In this document: positions 8,006-15,733 of the stretch, piece by piece
How positions within the stretch are numbered: the first letter of the stretch is position 1
Layout: every line of letters starts with the position of its first letter
Origin: Salinivibrio sp. ES.052
Lineage (GTDB): Bacteria; Pseudomonadota; Gammaproteobacteria; Enterobacterales; Vibrionaceae
Reading direction: 5' to 3'
Assembly (NCBI RefSeq): GCF_900141775.1
Contig: NZ_FSRI01000003.1
Location: 496,001 to 560,000 of the forward strand
Length of the DNA stretch: 64,000 nucleotides
The notes under the pieces: generated by a model
What the model saw: the letters and a program-made list of their open reading frames with translations, nothing else
Told to the model about the DNA's origin: nothing
Databases searched by the model: none
Position numbers and translations under genes: made by a program

Positions 8006-9259
8006 ATGCCGTTTTCTGCTCTCTCATTGTGTTCTGAATTGCTTCACGCGCTGCCTAACGCGTTTAAACAACCAACGGCCATTCAAGCGTTGGCGATCCC
8101 AGAGCTGTTAGCGGGTAACGATGTCTTGGCATTGGCAAATACGGGCAGCGGAAAAACGCTTGCGTACGGTTTGCCGTTGTTGGAAATGTTAAACGTAAAT
8201 CCACAGCACCACGCGCTGATTTTAGTGCCGACGCGTGAGCTGGCGATGCAAGTTAGTGACGCGATCAACCAAGTGGGTAGCGCGTTAGATCTCAGTGCGA
8301 TTTGCTTATGCGGTGGCGTTGATAAAGCGGCGCAACAACAAGCACTGGCGGAAAATCCCAACATTCTTGTGGCGACGACAGGGCGGTTGATAGATCTAGC
8401 CAACAACGGCTTAGACTTGAGTACGGTGCATTACTTGATTTTGGATGAAGCGGACCGTTTGCTCGATATGGGCTTTTGGCCGGATGTGCAAAATATTGCG
8501 ATGCAAAATATTGCGATGCAAACCGCAAGCAAACGCCAAACCGCAATGTTCTCAGCCACGTTCTCCGATGACCTCAAGCAAAAAGCCAACCAGTTAATGG
8601 TCGCGCCAAAACAGGTGGCAGTACCCCAAGAAAACAACACCCACCAAGGCATTGTGGAAACGCTTTATTTGGTTAACAAAGGCAGTAAAACCAAGGCGTT
8701 GATTGAATGTATCAAGCAACACGCGTGGTCACAGGTGTTGGTGTTTGTGGGGGCGAAAGAAAATGCCGATGGCTTGGCGAAAAAGCTCAACAAAGCGGGC
8801 ATCTCGACCTGCGCACTTCATGGCAATAAAGCTCAAGCCGAGCGAGAGCAAGCCCTGGCACAATTTAAATCTGGCCAAATCAATGTATTGATAGCGACTG
8901 ATTTGTTAGCGCGTGGTATTCACATCGAACAGCTGCCGGTGGTGATTAATGTTGAATTGCCCATGCATGCAGAGACCTATATTCACCGTGTGGGACGAAC
9001 CGCTCGTGCTGGTGAGCAAGGTGTGGCGATGTCTCTGGTGTGTCATGGTGAAATGAACGCACTCAACGGCATTCGTCACCTGACGAAAAGGGCGTTGCTG
9101 GTGCAAGAGCTGGATGGTTTCCCGGTGACAGATAAACCATCGACTGGCGAAAGCAAACGCGCCCCTCGCGATAAGAAAGCCAACCGACGCACGAATGCGA
9201 AAAAGAGCATTAAGCAGTTTCAAACAAAGCCGAAACGCTCAGCGTCGGGGGCAAAATAA
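8006..9259 (+). CDS. DEAD-box RNA helicase
   Basis: ATP-dependent RNA helicase of 417 residues. Motif I is ANTGSGKT (about 46-53), Ia is PTRELA, II is DEAD, III is SAT. In the second RecA domain come ATDLLARGI and HRVGRTARAG. The C-terminal tail after residue 370 is basic (KRAPRDKKANRRTNAKK), typical of RhlE/SrmB-like accessory RNA-binding tails. The ATG at 8006 has AAGG nine bases upstream. An exact 15-base tandem repeat at 8487-8516 inserts a second NIAMQ in a surface region between motifs II and III. Likely role is RNA remodelling in ribosome assembly or decay, by family. Confidence 0.9.
   Translation: MPFSALSLCSELLHALPNAFKQPTAIQALAIPELLAGNDVLALANTGSGKTLAYGLPLLEMLNVNPQHHALILVPTRELAMQVSDAINQVGSALDLSAICLCGGVDKAAQQQALAENPNILVATTGRLIDLANNGLDLSTVHYLILDEADRLLDMGFWPDVQNIAMQNIAMQTASKRQTAMFSATFSDDLKQKANQLMVAPKQVAVPQENNTHQGIVETLYLVNKGSKTKALIECIKQHAWSQVLVFVGAKENADGLAKKLNKAGISTCALHGNKAQAEREQALAQFKSGQINVLIATDLLARGIHIEQLPVVINVELPMHAETYIHRVGRTARAGEQGVAMSLVCHGEMNALNGIRHLTKRALLVQELDGFPVTDKPSTGESKRAPRDKKANRRTNAKKSIKQFQTKPKRSASGAK
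8487..8516 (+). repeat. 15-bp in-frame tandem duplication in the helicase gene
   Basis: Two exact copies of TGCAAAATATTGCGA. The reading frame is kept, so the protein has QNIAMQNIAMQ instead of a single unit. It lies between the DEAD and SAT motifs. Confidence 0.9.
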
Positions 9260-9273
9260 GGCGTGTTAGGGGG

Positions 9274-9969
9274 CTATTTCAGGTGGAAGATTTGCTCTGT
9301 TTCTAGCGATGTCATCGCGCGGATCTGGCGCCAAATGTAGTAAAAAATACCAAACATCATCAACATGCTAGGGATAGCAATCATCGGGTAGCTGTATAGC
9401 GTCATTTTGCCTAGCTCTTCATTAAACGCGGACGTGCCGGCAGGGCTGGTGACAATCCAGGTGGCAAGGAAATAGTTCATCGCCGATGAGAACACAAAGG
9501 TGCTGGCGAACAGGTAGTTTGACCACATCAAGCAGCGCTCAAAGGCGGCTGATTGCCCTTTCTCTTTTAAGCGCTGATTGATCAATGAGAGGTTGAGCAC
9601 GGTGTCATTCAGTATTAACTTCTGCATCAGTGGGTAGCGAGTAAAGGTTGACCCTAACACCGCCAAGCCAATAAGGCCGGGGATCAGTGCCTCTTTTAAG
9701 GCTAACCAACGGGTATCGAGCTCGAGTAGGCCAATCCCGCCTGTCAGTAACACGCTGATAAAGCCCAGTGCTGCGATAAAATTGAATTTCTGGTTACGGA
9801 CCAGATCCATCCCGCCGTAAGCGAGAGGAAAGGCCAAAGCGACGACCAGTGCCATGGCGGTACCTAGGTATTCATCGCCGCTCAACTTCATCAGGATGAT
9901 CGAAGGGATGAAAACGTTGAACAGGATTTCAAACAAGGGACTCGGCTTTTTCGCGGTGGTATTGCTCAT
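9274..9969 (-). CDS. VC0807-family integral membrane protein
   Basis: Membrane protein of 231 residues. At least five hydrophobic helices are visible: about 15-50, 60-85, 95-115, 145-170 and 195-220. It begins SPLFEILFNVFIPSIILMK and has NLSLINQRLKEKG and RCLMWSNYLFASTFVFS segments that match my recall of the VC0807 family of Vibrio and other marine gammaproteobacteria. The function of the family is not known to me. The gene converges on the DEAD-box helicase with only 14 bp between stop codons. Confidence 0.75.
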   Translation of the reverse strand: MSNTTAKKPSPLFEILFNVFIPSIILMKLSGDEYLGTAMALVVALAFPLAYGGMDLVRNQKFNFIAALGFISVLLTGGIGLLELDTRWLALKEALIPGLIGLAVLGSTFTRYPLMQKLILNDTVLNLSLINQRLKEKGQSAAFERCLMWSNYLFASTFVFSSAMNYFLATWIVTSPAGTSAFNEELGKMTLYSYPMIAIPSMLMMFGIFYYIWRQIRAMTSLETEQIFHLK

Positions 9970-10192
9970 AATGTGTGACTAACTCTACGTGATATCGGCT
10001 GTCATTATACTCTGCCAAGCAGTGTTCATCGACCCGCGATCGATGTAAAGCGCAAAAGCGCACCGTTGTGTAACTATGTGTGAAATCAACTAAAGCAAAG
10101 CCAGTGGGTGATTATAGGTCACTACTTATGTGGTGCCACTGGGCGATGCTTCTTCGTAACAGTCCTGCTTTTATCCTCGAATCCCTATTTAC

Positions 10193-11890
10193 TCACCTAA
10201 CACTGGCGTTTTTCAACGCATACCAATCCATCTCTTTTGGCAAAGGCGTGTCGTGGCGATCGCGTGTCAGCACTAAAAAGGTTGCATCAATAGCGCTGAA
10301 GTAACGGCTGGTCATCGTCCATTGACCGCCGGCGATAAAGAACTCCAGTGAGCTGGTATCGGCGAGGACTTGTAGTGGCAAATCTTCTAGTGGCTCGGGC
10401 AAGTGAATACAGCGGCGGGTATCGCCTTCTGTGGCGAGGCTTGCGCTTCTATCCAGTGTTAGGGTGCGGCTGTCACCGTCAATGGTGAGTGCACAACCGG
10501 ATGGTTTGCCGGAGGAGGCTGGCGTCATCATGCCGCTGCGGCTGTGAAAGTATAGCGTGTAGTGGCCGCTGGCCGGGATGGGCAGCGTGGTGTTGAGCTC
10601 AAACTGCTTGGTGCCTAAATCCACGGTGGTTGAGTGGCACTCAGGGTTAATCACCAAAAGTTGCTGAGGGCCTCTTAAGCTTTGCAGCGCGGCGGCCGGG
10701 CGCTGATAAATTTGCCCATTTTCCCAGCGTAACTCACGTGGACAGGTTAACTGATGCAACCAGCCCGCACTTTGACTGGGTTGTTCAACTTCGTCTGGCA
10801 GGCCCATCCAAGCAATGAGCATGCGCTTATTGTCAGGGGTCTGCGCCGTCTGCGGGGCGTAAAAATCAAACCCATGATCCAGCACTTGCCAGTTATTAAG
10901 CGTGATGCCGTCCGCTTCTAGCGTGGCTTTGGCGTAACCATTGTGGTGAGGAACTTGATGATCGGGCGTTGGTGATGGGCTGCCTTGTGGGCAGAGAATA
11001 CAGAGCCATTGATCGCTTAATTGGAACAGATCTGGGCATTCCCACATATAACCATGCTCGCCTAGGTTATCGCCACTTAATCCGTCGTAGTGCCAATGCA
11101 GGCCATCAGCAGACGAATACTGCGCCAGGCGGCCTATTTTATCTTCACGTTGCGCGCCCAACAGCATCCGATAGTGTTGGCCGTCATGGATGACTTTGGG
11201 ATCGCGAATATGCTCGGTCACGCCTGCTGGTGGGGCATCAATCACCGGGCCGAGCTTTTCAAAATGAATGCCATCGCTTGACCGCGCCACACATTGGGTT
11301 GTTTGGCGCAAACGCTCGGGGCCAATGCGGGTATTGCCGGTGTAATACAGCCAAAGGGCGTCGTTCATCACCATGGCGTGGCCTGAAAATACCCCATGGC
11401 TGTCATACCAATCACTGGGGGTGAGGCCGAGCGGCGCGGTATGCCATTGCACCCCATCAGGGCTGATTAAATGCACCCAGAATTTATCTTTGTGCTCACA
11501 GGCAAAGGGATACCACTGATAAAAAAGGTGATAGTGACCTTGAAAGTAAATAAAACCATTGGGGTCATTCAGCAGCCCTTGGGGAGGGCTGATATGCCAT
11601 CCGGGGCGATGGAAATCTGTCTTTTGGCTGGGTGAATAGAAGGGCGCGGCTTGTTCTCGCAGGTTGTGGTCGATCACGCGTCCCAGTGCCGTTAGCGCTC
11701 CCTGACTGACGGGTTGATCGAGGGTGATCTGGCGTAGTGAATGGCTAATCGTACTGATTGGCAGCACGTCTTGGTTCACGCGTTCAAGCTCGATGAGCTC
11801 AATGATCACCTTGTCTTGATGGCGCAATGCTCGTCGCACGTTATCAGCGCCACCACATGCGTCAACCAAGCCTGTTGGGGTTATTTCCAT
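10193..11890 (-). CDS. scrB: Sucrose-6-phosphate hydrolase (GH32) with N-terminal extension
   Basis: Invertase-type hydrolase of 565 residues that cleaves sucrose 6-phosphate to glucose 6-phosphate and fructose. The GH32 domain begins near residue 92 (HRPGWHISPPQGLLNDPNG). The nucleophile Asp is in NDPNG, the transition-state Asp in RDPKV and the acid/base Glu in WECPDLF. A C-terminal beta-sandwich follows from about 430. About 90 residues precede the catalytic domain, where many ScrB proteins start almost directly. This extension (LVDACGGADNVRRALRH) resembles a PTS EIIB domain without its cysteine. A LacI-type operator lies just upstream. The gene follows scrR on the same strand and is part of the scr regulon. 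Confidence 0.93.
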   Translation of the reverse strand: MEITPTGLVDACGGADNVRRALRHQDKVIIELIELERVNQDVLPISTISHSLRQITLDQPVSQGALTALGRVIDHNLREQAAPFYSPSQKTDFHRPGWHISPPQGLLNDPNGFIYFQGHYHLFYQWYPFACEHKDKFWVHLISPDGVQWHTAPLGLTPSDWYDSHGVFSGHAMVMNDALWLYYTGNTRIGPERLRQTTQCVARSSDGIHFEKLGPVIDAPPAGVTEHIRDPKVIHDGQHYRMLLGAQREDKIGRLAQYSSADGLHWHYDGLSGDNLGEHGYMWECPDLFQLSDQWLCILCPQGSPSPTPDHQVPHHNGYAKATLEADGITLNNWQVLDHGFDFYAPQTAQTPDNKRMLIAWMGLPDEVEQPSQSAGWLHQLTCPRELRWENGQIYQRPAAALQSLRGPQQLLVINPECHSTTVDLGTKQFELNTTLPIPASGHYTLYFHSRSGMMTPASSGKPSGCALTIDGDSRTLTLDRSASLATEGDTRRCIHLPEPLEDLPLQVLADTSSLEFFIAGGQWTMTSRYFSAIDATFLVLTRDRHDTPLPKEMDWYALKNASVR

Positions 11891-11908
11891 CTATCCGTAC
11901 CAATTTTA

Positions 11909-11929
11909 TTTTCGGGAACGTTCCAAAAA
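11909..11929. promoter_or_regulatory. ScrR operator upstream of scrB
   Basis: TTTTCGGGAACGTTCC followed by AAAAA, with a perfect GGAACGTTCC core. It lies about 20 bases before the scrB start codon and shares TTTTCGGGA and GTTCC with the better palindrome upstream of scrA, as expected for one LacI-family repressor. Confidence 0.7.
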
Positions 11930-11991
11930 TAGCGAATAAGACGGCGGTGGCGCAAGTAAAATTTCTCTGTATTGGGTTAACGATCGCTGTG

Positions 11992-12984
11992 TTAAGGGCA
12001 AGTGGCGCGGCTGATATAGTTAAAGCCCATCACCAATTTGGACACATGACTTTGCCCAGTTTCCAGTAATTCGAGCAGCATTTTGGCACCACTTTCTCCT
12101 GCTGCATCAAAGGCATAGTTAAACGTCGATAAGCTTGGCGATACCACTTGGGCAAGTTCATCATCGCCCACTCCCATCAGCTTCACGGTGTGCCCAGGGG
12201 GGACCCCTTGTGCTTGTAAGGCTTGGATAGCGCCAATCGCGATGCGGTCGGTGGCACAGAATACGCCGTCAAGATCGGGATATTGCTCTAGCATCGCGGT
12301 CATGGCGACATAGCCCGATTGAATCGAGAATTGGCCTTGGTAATGGAACAAGGGTACCGTTTGGGTCAACGTGGTCAATGCGCTCTCAAAGCCTTGATAA
12401 CGTTGCTGATCAACGGCAATATCTTCCGCTTGTACCCCCAGAAAGCCCATCTGTCGGCAGCCAGCATTAATAAGCTGCTCGCCAGCACAAAAGCCCACCC
12501 GATAATCATCATGGATCACGCTGGGAATGTTATAGGGTGAGCCGTCTTGACCAATTACCACCACCGGCGCACTCGAGCGCTTAATGGCGTGCACCAAGTC
12601 GGGGTTGAGCGTGGAGGCAAACAGCAGTATCCCTTCTACGCGTTTTTGGTTGAACAAATCGAGGTAGTAACAAATACGTTGATCGTCTTGGCGCGTGTTG
12701 GCCAATAGCACATGTTTTCCTTTTTTATCAAAGACATGGCTAAGCCCATCAACGCTGGCGGACATCGCATTTGATGACACTCGCGGTACAATCACCCCGA
12801 TGAGGTTGGTTTTGTTGGATTTCAAATCCTTAGCGATTTGATTGACCACATAGCCGCATTGTTCGATGGCGCGGTTAACTTTGTCAATGGTGGCGGGTTT
12901 TACGCCATATTCCTGGTTAATCACGCGTGAAACGGTTGATTTAGAAACACCCGCTAAACGGGCGACATCATTCAAGCTAGCCAT
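11992..12984 (-). CDS. scrR: LacI-family sucrose operon repressor
   Basis: Repressor of 330 residues. The ATG at 12984 is preferred because AGGAG precedes it and the DNA-binding domain starts at residue 3; the frame extends upstream without a ribosome site. The helix-turn-helix (LNDVARLAGVSKSTVSRVIN) is followed by a hinge helix and the periplasmic-binding-like sugar domain (IGVIVPRVSSNAMS, with CATDRIAIGAI later). It sits between scrB and the divergent scrAK, and both flanks carry matching palindromes. By family it probably releases DNA on binding fructose or a sugar phosphate. Confidence 0.9.
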   Translation of the reverse strand: MASLNDVARLAGVSKSTVSRVINQEYGVKPATIDKVNRAIEQCGYVVNQIAKDLKSNKTNLIGVIVPRVSSNAMSASVDGLSHVFDKKGKHVLLANTRQDDQRICYYLDLFNQKRVEGILLFASTLNPDLVHAIKRSSAPVVVIGQDGSPYNIPSVIHDDYRVGFCAGEQLINAGCRQMGFLGVQAEDIAVDQQRYQGFESALTTLTQTVPLFHYQGQFSIQSGYVAMTAMLEQYPDLDGVFCATDRIAIGAIQALQAQGVPPGHTVKLMGVGDDELAQVVSPSLSTFNYAFDAAGESGAKMLLELLETGQSHVSKLVMGFNYISRATCP

Positions 12985-13030
12985 GGGTTCTCCTTTGCTG
13001 GGAGTGCTATGATCGGCTTTTTTACCGATC

Positions 13031-13040
13031 GTTTGCAAAC
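13031..13040. promoter_or_regulatory. Possible scrR autoregulatory operator
   Basis: Perfect ten-base palindrome GTTTGCAAAC, centred about 50 bp upstream of the scrR start. The central GCAA/TTGC character resembles LacI/GalR operators, but it differs from the two CGGGA-type scr operators, so a different regulator or chance is possible. Confidence 0.3.
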
Positions 13041-13063
13041 AAACCCGCCTAAACGCACCTTTA

Positions 13064-13083
13064 TTAGTGATATTAATCACATT
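13064..13083. promoter_or_regulatory. CRP-like site in the scrR-scrA intergenic region
   Basis: TTAGTGATATTAATCACATT. The core GTGAT-N4-ATCAC matches the cAMP-CRP consensus with one mismatch at the outer T of the left half. It is placed between divergent scrR and scrA, which would give glucose repression of sucrose use. Confidence 0.65.
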
Positions 13084-13167
13084 AATGGCGAAGTATATGG
13101 TGTGGTTTTCTGATCGATCTCACAGGCATAATCCCTGACACTTGATGCTTTATAGGATTCAGCACAT

Positions 13168-13193
13168 CATTTTCGGGATCGTTCCCGAAAATG
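13168..13193. promoter_or_regulatory. ScrR operator upstream of scrA
   Basis: A 26-base palindrome with 12 of 13 base pairs symmetric. The left arm is CATTTTCGGGA and the right arm TCCCGAAAATG. It lies 75 bases before the scrA ATG. The length, symmetry and CG centre fit a LacI-family operator. Confidence 0.8.
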
Positions 13194-13267
13194 CGGAGCG
13201 TGTGACGGCCACACGATAATAAAAGTGACGGTGGCAAAGACGGTGAGAGCGTGCAGGGGAAGTAGCT

Positions 13268-14701
13268 ATGAACTACCAAAAAATAGCACAACAACTACTT
13301 GATAAACTGGGTGGAAAAGAAAACATCTCGGCGGCGGCACACTGTGCCACGCGGCTAAGACTCGCACTCCATGATGATAACTTGGCGGATTTAAGCGCGA
13401 TTGAATCGATTGAAGGTGTGAAAGGCCAATTCCAAGTCAGCGGTCAATTACAGATCATTTTTGGCTCGGGCATTGTCAACAATGTTTATGCCGAATTCAG
13501 CAAATTAACGGGCCAGTCAGACATGTCGTCGAAAGACGTAGCAGCGGCTGGCGCTGAAAAGCAAAATTGGCTACAACGCGCGGTGAAAGGGCTGTCAGAT
13601 ATTTTTGTTCCCATTATTCCAGCCATCGTCGCCGGTGGTTTGCTGATGGGGATTTTTAATATCCTGACTGCGCCGGGTTTGATTATTGATAGCAAATCTT
13701 TGATTGAGGCCTACCCACAAATGGGCGACTTGGCCAGCATGATCAATACCTTCGCTAATGCGCCGTTTGTGTTCTTGCCGGTACTGCTGGCGTTTTCTGC
13801 CAGTAAAAAGTTTGGTGCTAACCCCTTTTTGGGCGCGGCACTGGGAATGTTAATGGTCCACCCTGACCTGCTCAATGGCTGGGGCTTTGGCGGTGCGGCG
13901 GTGTCCGGCGATATTCCAGTATGGGAAATCTTTGGTTTTGAGATTGAAAAAGTCGGGTATCAAGGCTCGGTACTGCCTGTGCTGGTTGCCACTTATATTC
14001 TCGCCCAAGTCGAGCAAGGGCTACGTCGTATTATTCCCTCGGTGCTGGATAACTTGCTGACACCGTTGCTGGCGATTTTTATCACCGGGCTGATCACCTT
14101 TACCCTGGTGGGTCCATTTACCCGTGATCTCGGCTTCTTGCTCGGCGATGGTCTTAACTGGGTGTATGAATCAGCAGGGATGATTGGCGGTGCCCTGTTT
14201 GGTTTTGTGTATGCGCCGTTTGTGATCACCGGGATGCACCACAGCTTTATCGCGATTGAAACCCAACTGTTGGCAGACATTGCGGTCACTGGCGGTACCT
14301 TTATTTTCCCTATCGCGGCGATGTCGAATGTGGCGCAAGGTGCAGCCTGTTTAGCGTTTGGGCTAAAAACCGCGGATGTCAAAGCGAAAGGGATTGCGAT
14401 GCCTGCAGGGGTGACAGCACTGCTCGGGATCACTGAGCCGGCGATGTTTGGTATTAACCTTAAATACCGTTATCCGTTTATCGGGGCGCTGGTAGGCGCA
14501 GCCTGTGCAGGCGCGTTCATCACCTTCTTTAAAGTGAAAGCGCAAGCGCTGGGTGCCGCGGGGCTACCAGGGATCATTTCGATTCGCCCTGACGGAGTGG
14601 TGCCGTATATCATCGGAATGGCTATTGCTTTTGTCATGGCGTTTGCGGTGACCTATGTACTGGGTACCCGTAAAAAATATGCGCAAACAGCGGCGGCGTA
14701 A
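13268..14701 (+). CDS. scrA: Sucrose-specific PTS permease, EIIBC
   Basis: Phosphotransferase-system transporter of 477 residues that imports sucrose as sucrose 6-phosphate. The IIB domain (1-80) has LLDKLGGKENISAAAHCAT with the phosphorylated Cys in the CATRLRLAL motif. The IIC domain (about 105-470) has ten or so membrane segments, beginning near FVPIIPAIVAGGLLMG, with the conserved GITEPAMFGINLKYRYPF loop. There is no fused IIA domain, so the glucose EIIA (Crr) from elsewhere must supply phosphate, as in other Vibrio and enteric ScrA proteins. A good ribosome site (AGGGGAAG) precedes the ATG. scrK follows 24 bp downstream. Confidence 0.95.
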   Translation: MNYQKIAQQLLDKLGGKENISAAAHCATRLRLALHDDNLADLSAIESIEGVKGQFQVSGQLQIIFGSGIVNNVYAEFSKLTGQSDMSSKDVAAAGAEKQNWLQRAVKGLSDIFVPIIPAIVAGGLLMGIFNILTAPGLIIDSKSLIEAYPQMGDLASMINTFANAPFVFLPVLLAFSASKKFGANPFLGAALGMLMVHPDLLNGWGFGGAAVSGDIPVWEIFGFEIEKVGYQGSVLPVLVATYILAQVEQGLRRIIPSVLDNLLTPLLAIFITGLITFTLVGPFTRDLGFLLGDGLNWVYESAGMIGGALFGFVYAPFVITGMHHSFIAIETQLLADIAVTGGTFIFPIAAMSNVAQGAACLAFGLKTADVKAKGIAMPAGVTALLGITEPAMFGINLKYRYPFIGALVGAACAGAFITFFKVKAQALGAAGLPGIISIRPDGVVPYIIGMAIAFVMAFAVTYVLGTRKKYAQTAAA

Positions 14702-14725
14702 TCGAGCATTGAACGAGGAGCAAGC

Positions 14726-15679
14726 GTGATGAGTAAGGTATGGGTCACTGGCGATGCGGTAGTGGATTTGATCCCTGACGGTGAACGCCACTACCTAAAA
14801 TGTCCGGGCGGTGCGCCCGCTAATGTGGCCGTGGCGATTAGCCGGTTGGGGGAGAAAACGGGCTTTATTGGTCGAGTGGGCGACGATCCATTGGGACGTT
14901 TTATGCAAACCACGTTGGCCGATGAAGGCGTAGACATTGCGTTTATGCATCGCGATAACGCGCAACGCACCTCAACCGTGTTGGTCGATCTGGACGACGA
15001 AGGTGAGCGTAGCTTTACGTTTATGGTGAAACCCAGTGCCGATCAGTTTGTGCAGCCGGATGACTTCCCTGTGTTTGAAAAGGGGCAGTGGTTACATGCT
15101 TGCTCCATTGCGTTAGCTAACGAACCCTCGCGATCGGCCACGCTCGGCGCCATGCAAGCGTGTCGTGACCAGGGTGGGTTTGTCAGCTTTGACCCTAACT
15201 TGCGTGATGATTTGTGGCAAAGCGAGGCGCAGATGCTAGAGACCGTGAGGCAAGCCTTGCCGCTGGCAGATGTGGTCAAAGTGTCTGATGATGAACTTGC
15301 TTTACTGACCGCGCCGTTAGTGACAGGCTCCGAGCCCGGCGAGAACCTGTCCATCGAATCACAACTTGAAGTGCTTGTCTCGCAGGTACCTAATGTTGCT
15401 TTGTGGGTGGTCACGCAAGGCAGTGACGGTGCACAAGTGGCGTTCAACCGAGCGCTTTGGCAGGTGGCGACGACACCCGCCAAGGTTGTGGATACCACTG
15501 GCGCTGGTGATGCGTTTATGGGCGGCTTGTTGGCTGCCCTTACCAAGTTGCCCGACTGGCAGTCGCCAGAGGCGGTGACTGAGGCCGTGCGTCAAGGCAA
15601 CCGCTGTGGCGCGCTGGCCACTACCGCAAAAGGCGCAATGACTGCCTTACCCACCGCGGTTCAGCTCAACGTTGAATAG
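14726..15679 (+). CDS. scrK: Fructokinase, PfkB family
   Basis: Sugar kinase of 317 residues that phosphorylates the fructose released by ScrB. PfkB family signatures are visible: N-terminal KCPGGAPANVAVAISRLG with GFIGRVGDDPLGRF (about 28-60), and the C-terminal DTTGAGDAFMGGLLAAL motif with the catalytic Asp near residue 257. The GAGGAG site suits either the GTG at 14726 or the ATG at 14729. It completes an scrAK operon. A hairpin lies just past the stop, shared with the convergent histidine kinase gene. Confidence 0.93.
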   Translation: MMSKVWVTGDAVVDLIPDGERHYLKCPGGAPANVAVAISRLGEKTGFIGRVGDDPLGRFMQTTLADEGVDIAFMHRDNAQRTSTVLVDLDDEGERSFTFMVKPSADQFVQPDDFPVFEKGQWLHACSIALANEPSRSATLGAMQACRDQGGFVSFDPNLRDDLWQSEAQMLETVRQALPLADVVKVSDDELALLTAPLVTGSEPGENLSIESQLEVLVSQVPNVALWVVTQGSDGAQVAFNRALWQVATTPAKVVDTTGAGDAFMGGLLAALTKLPDWQSPEAVTEAVRQGNRCGALATTAKGAMTALPTAVQLNVE

Positions 15680-15704
15680 CACGCTATCCGTTCAATTCCA
15701 CACG

Positions 15705-15733
15705 ACGCGCCCTAACTGTTGGGTAGGGCGCGT
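15705..15733. terminator. Hairpin between convergent scrK and kinase genes
   Basis: Ten-base perfect stem ACGCGCCCTA / TAGGGCGCGT with a nine-base loop. It overlaps the last codons of the kinase gene. There is no T-tract on either side, so it may only pause or protect the 3' ends; canonical termination is uncertain. Confidence 0.4.

Noticed and set aside
15705-15733. A proper rho-independent terminator for scrK
   Set aside because: The stem is perfect, but no T-tract follows on either strand.
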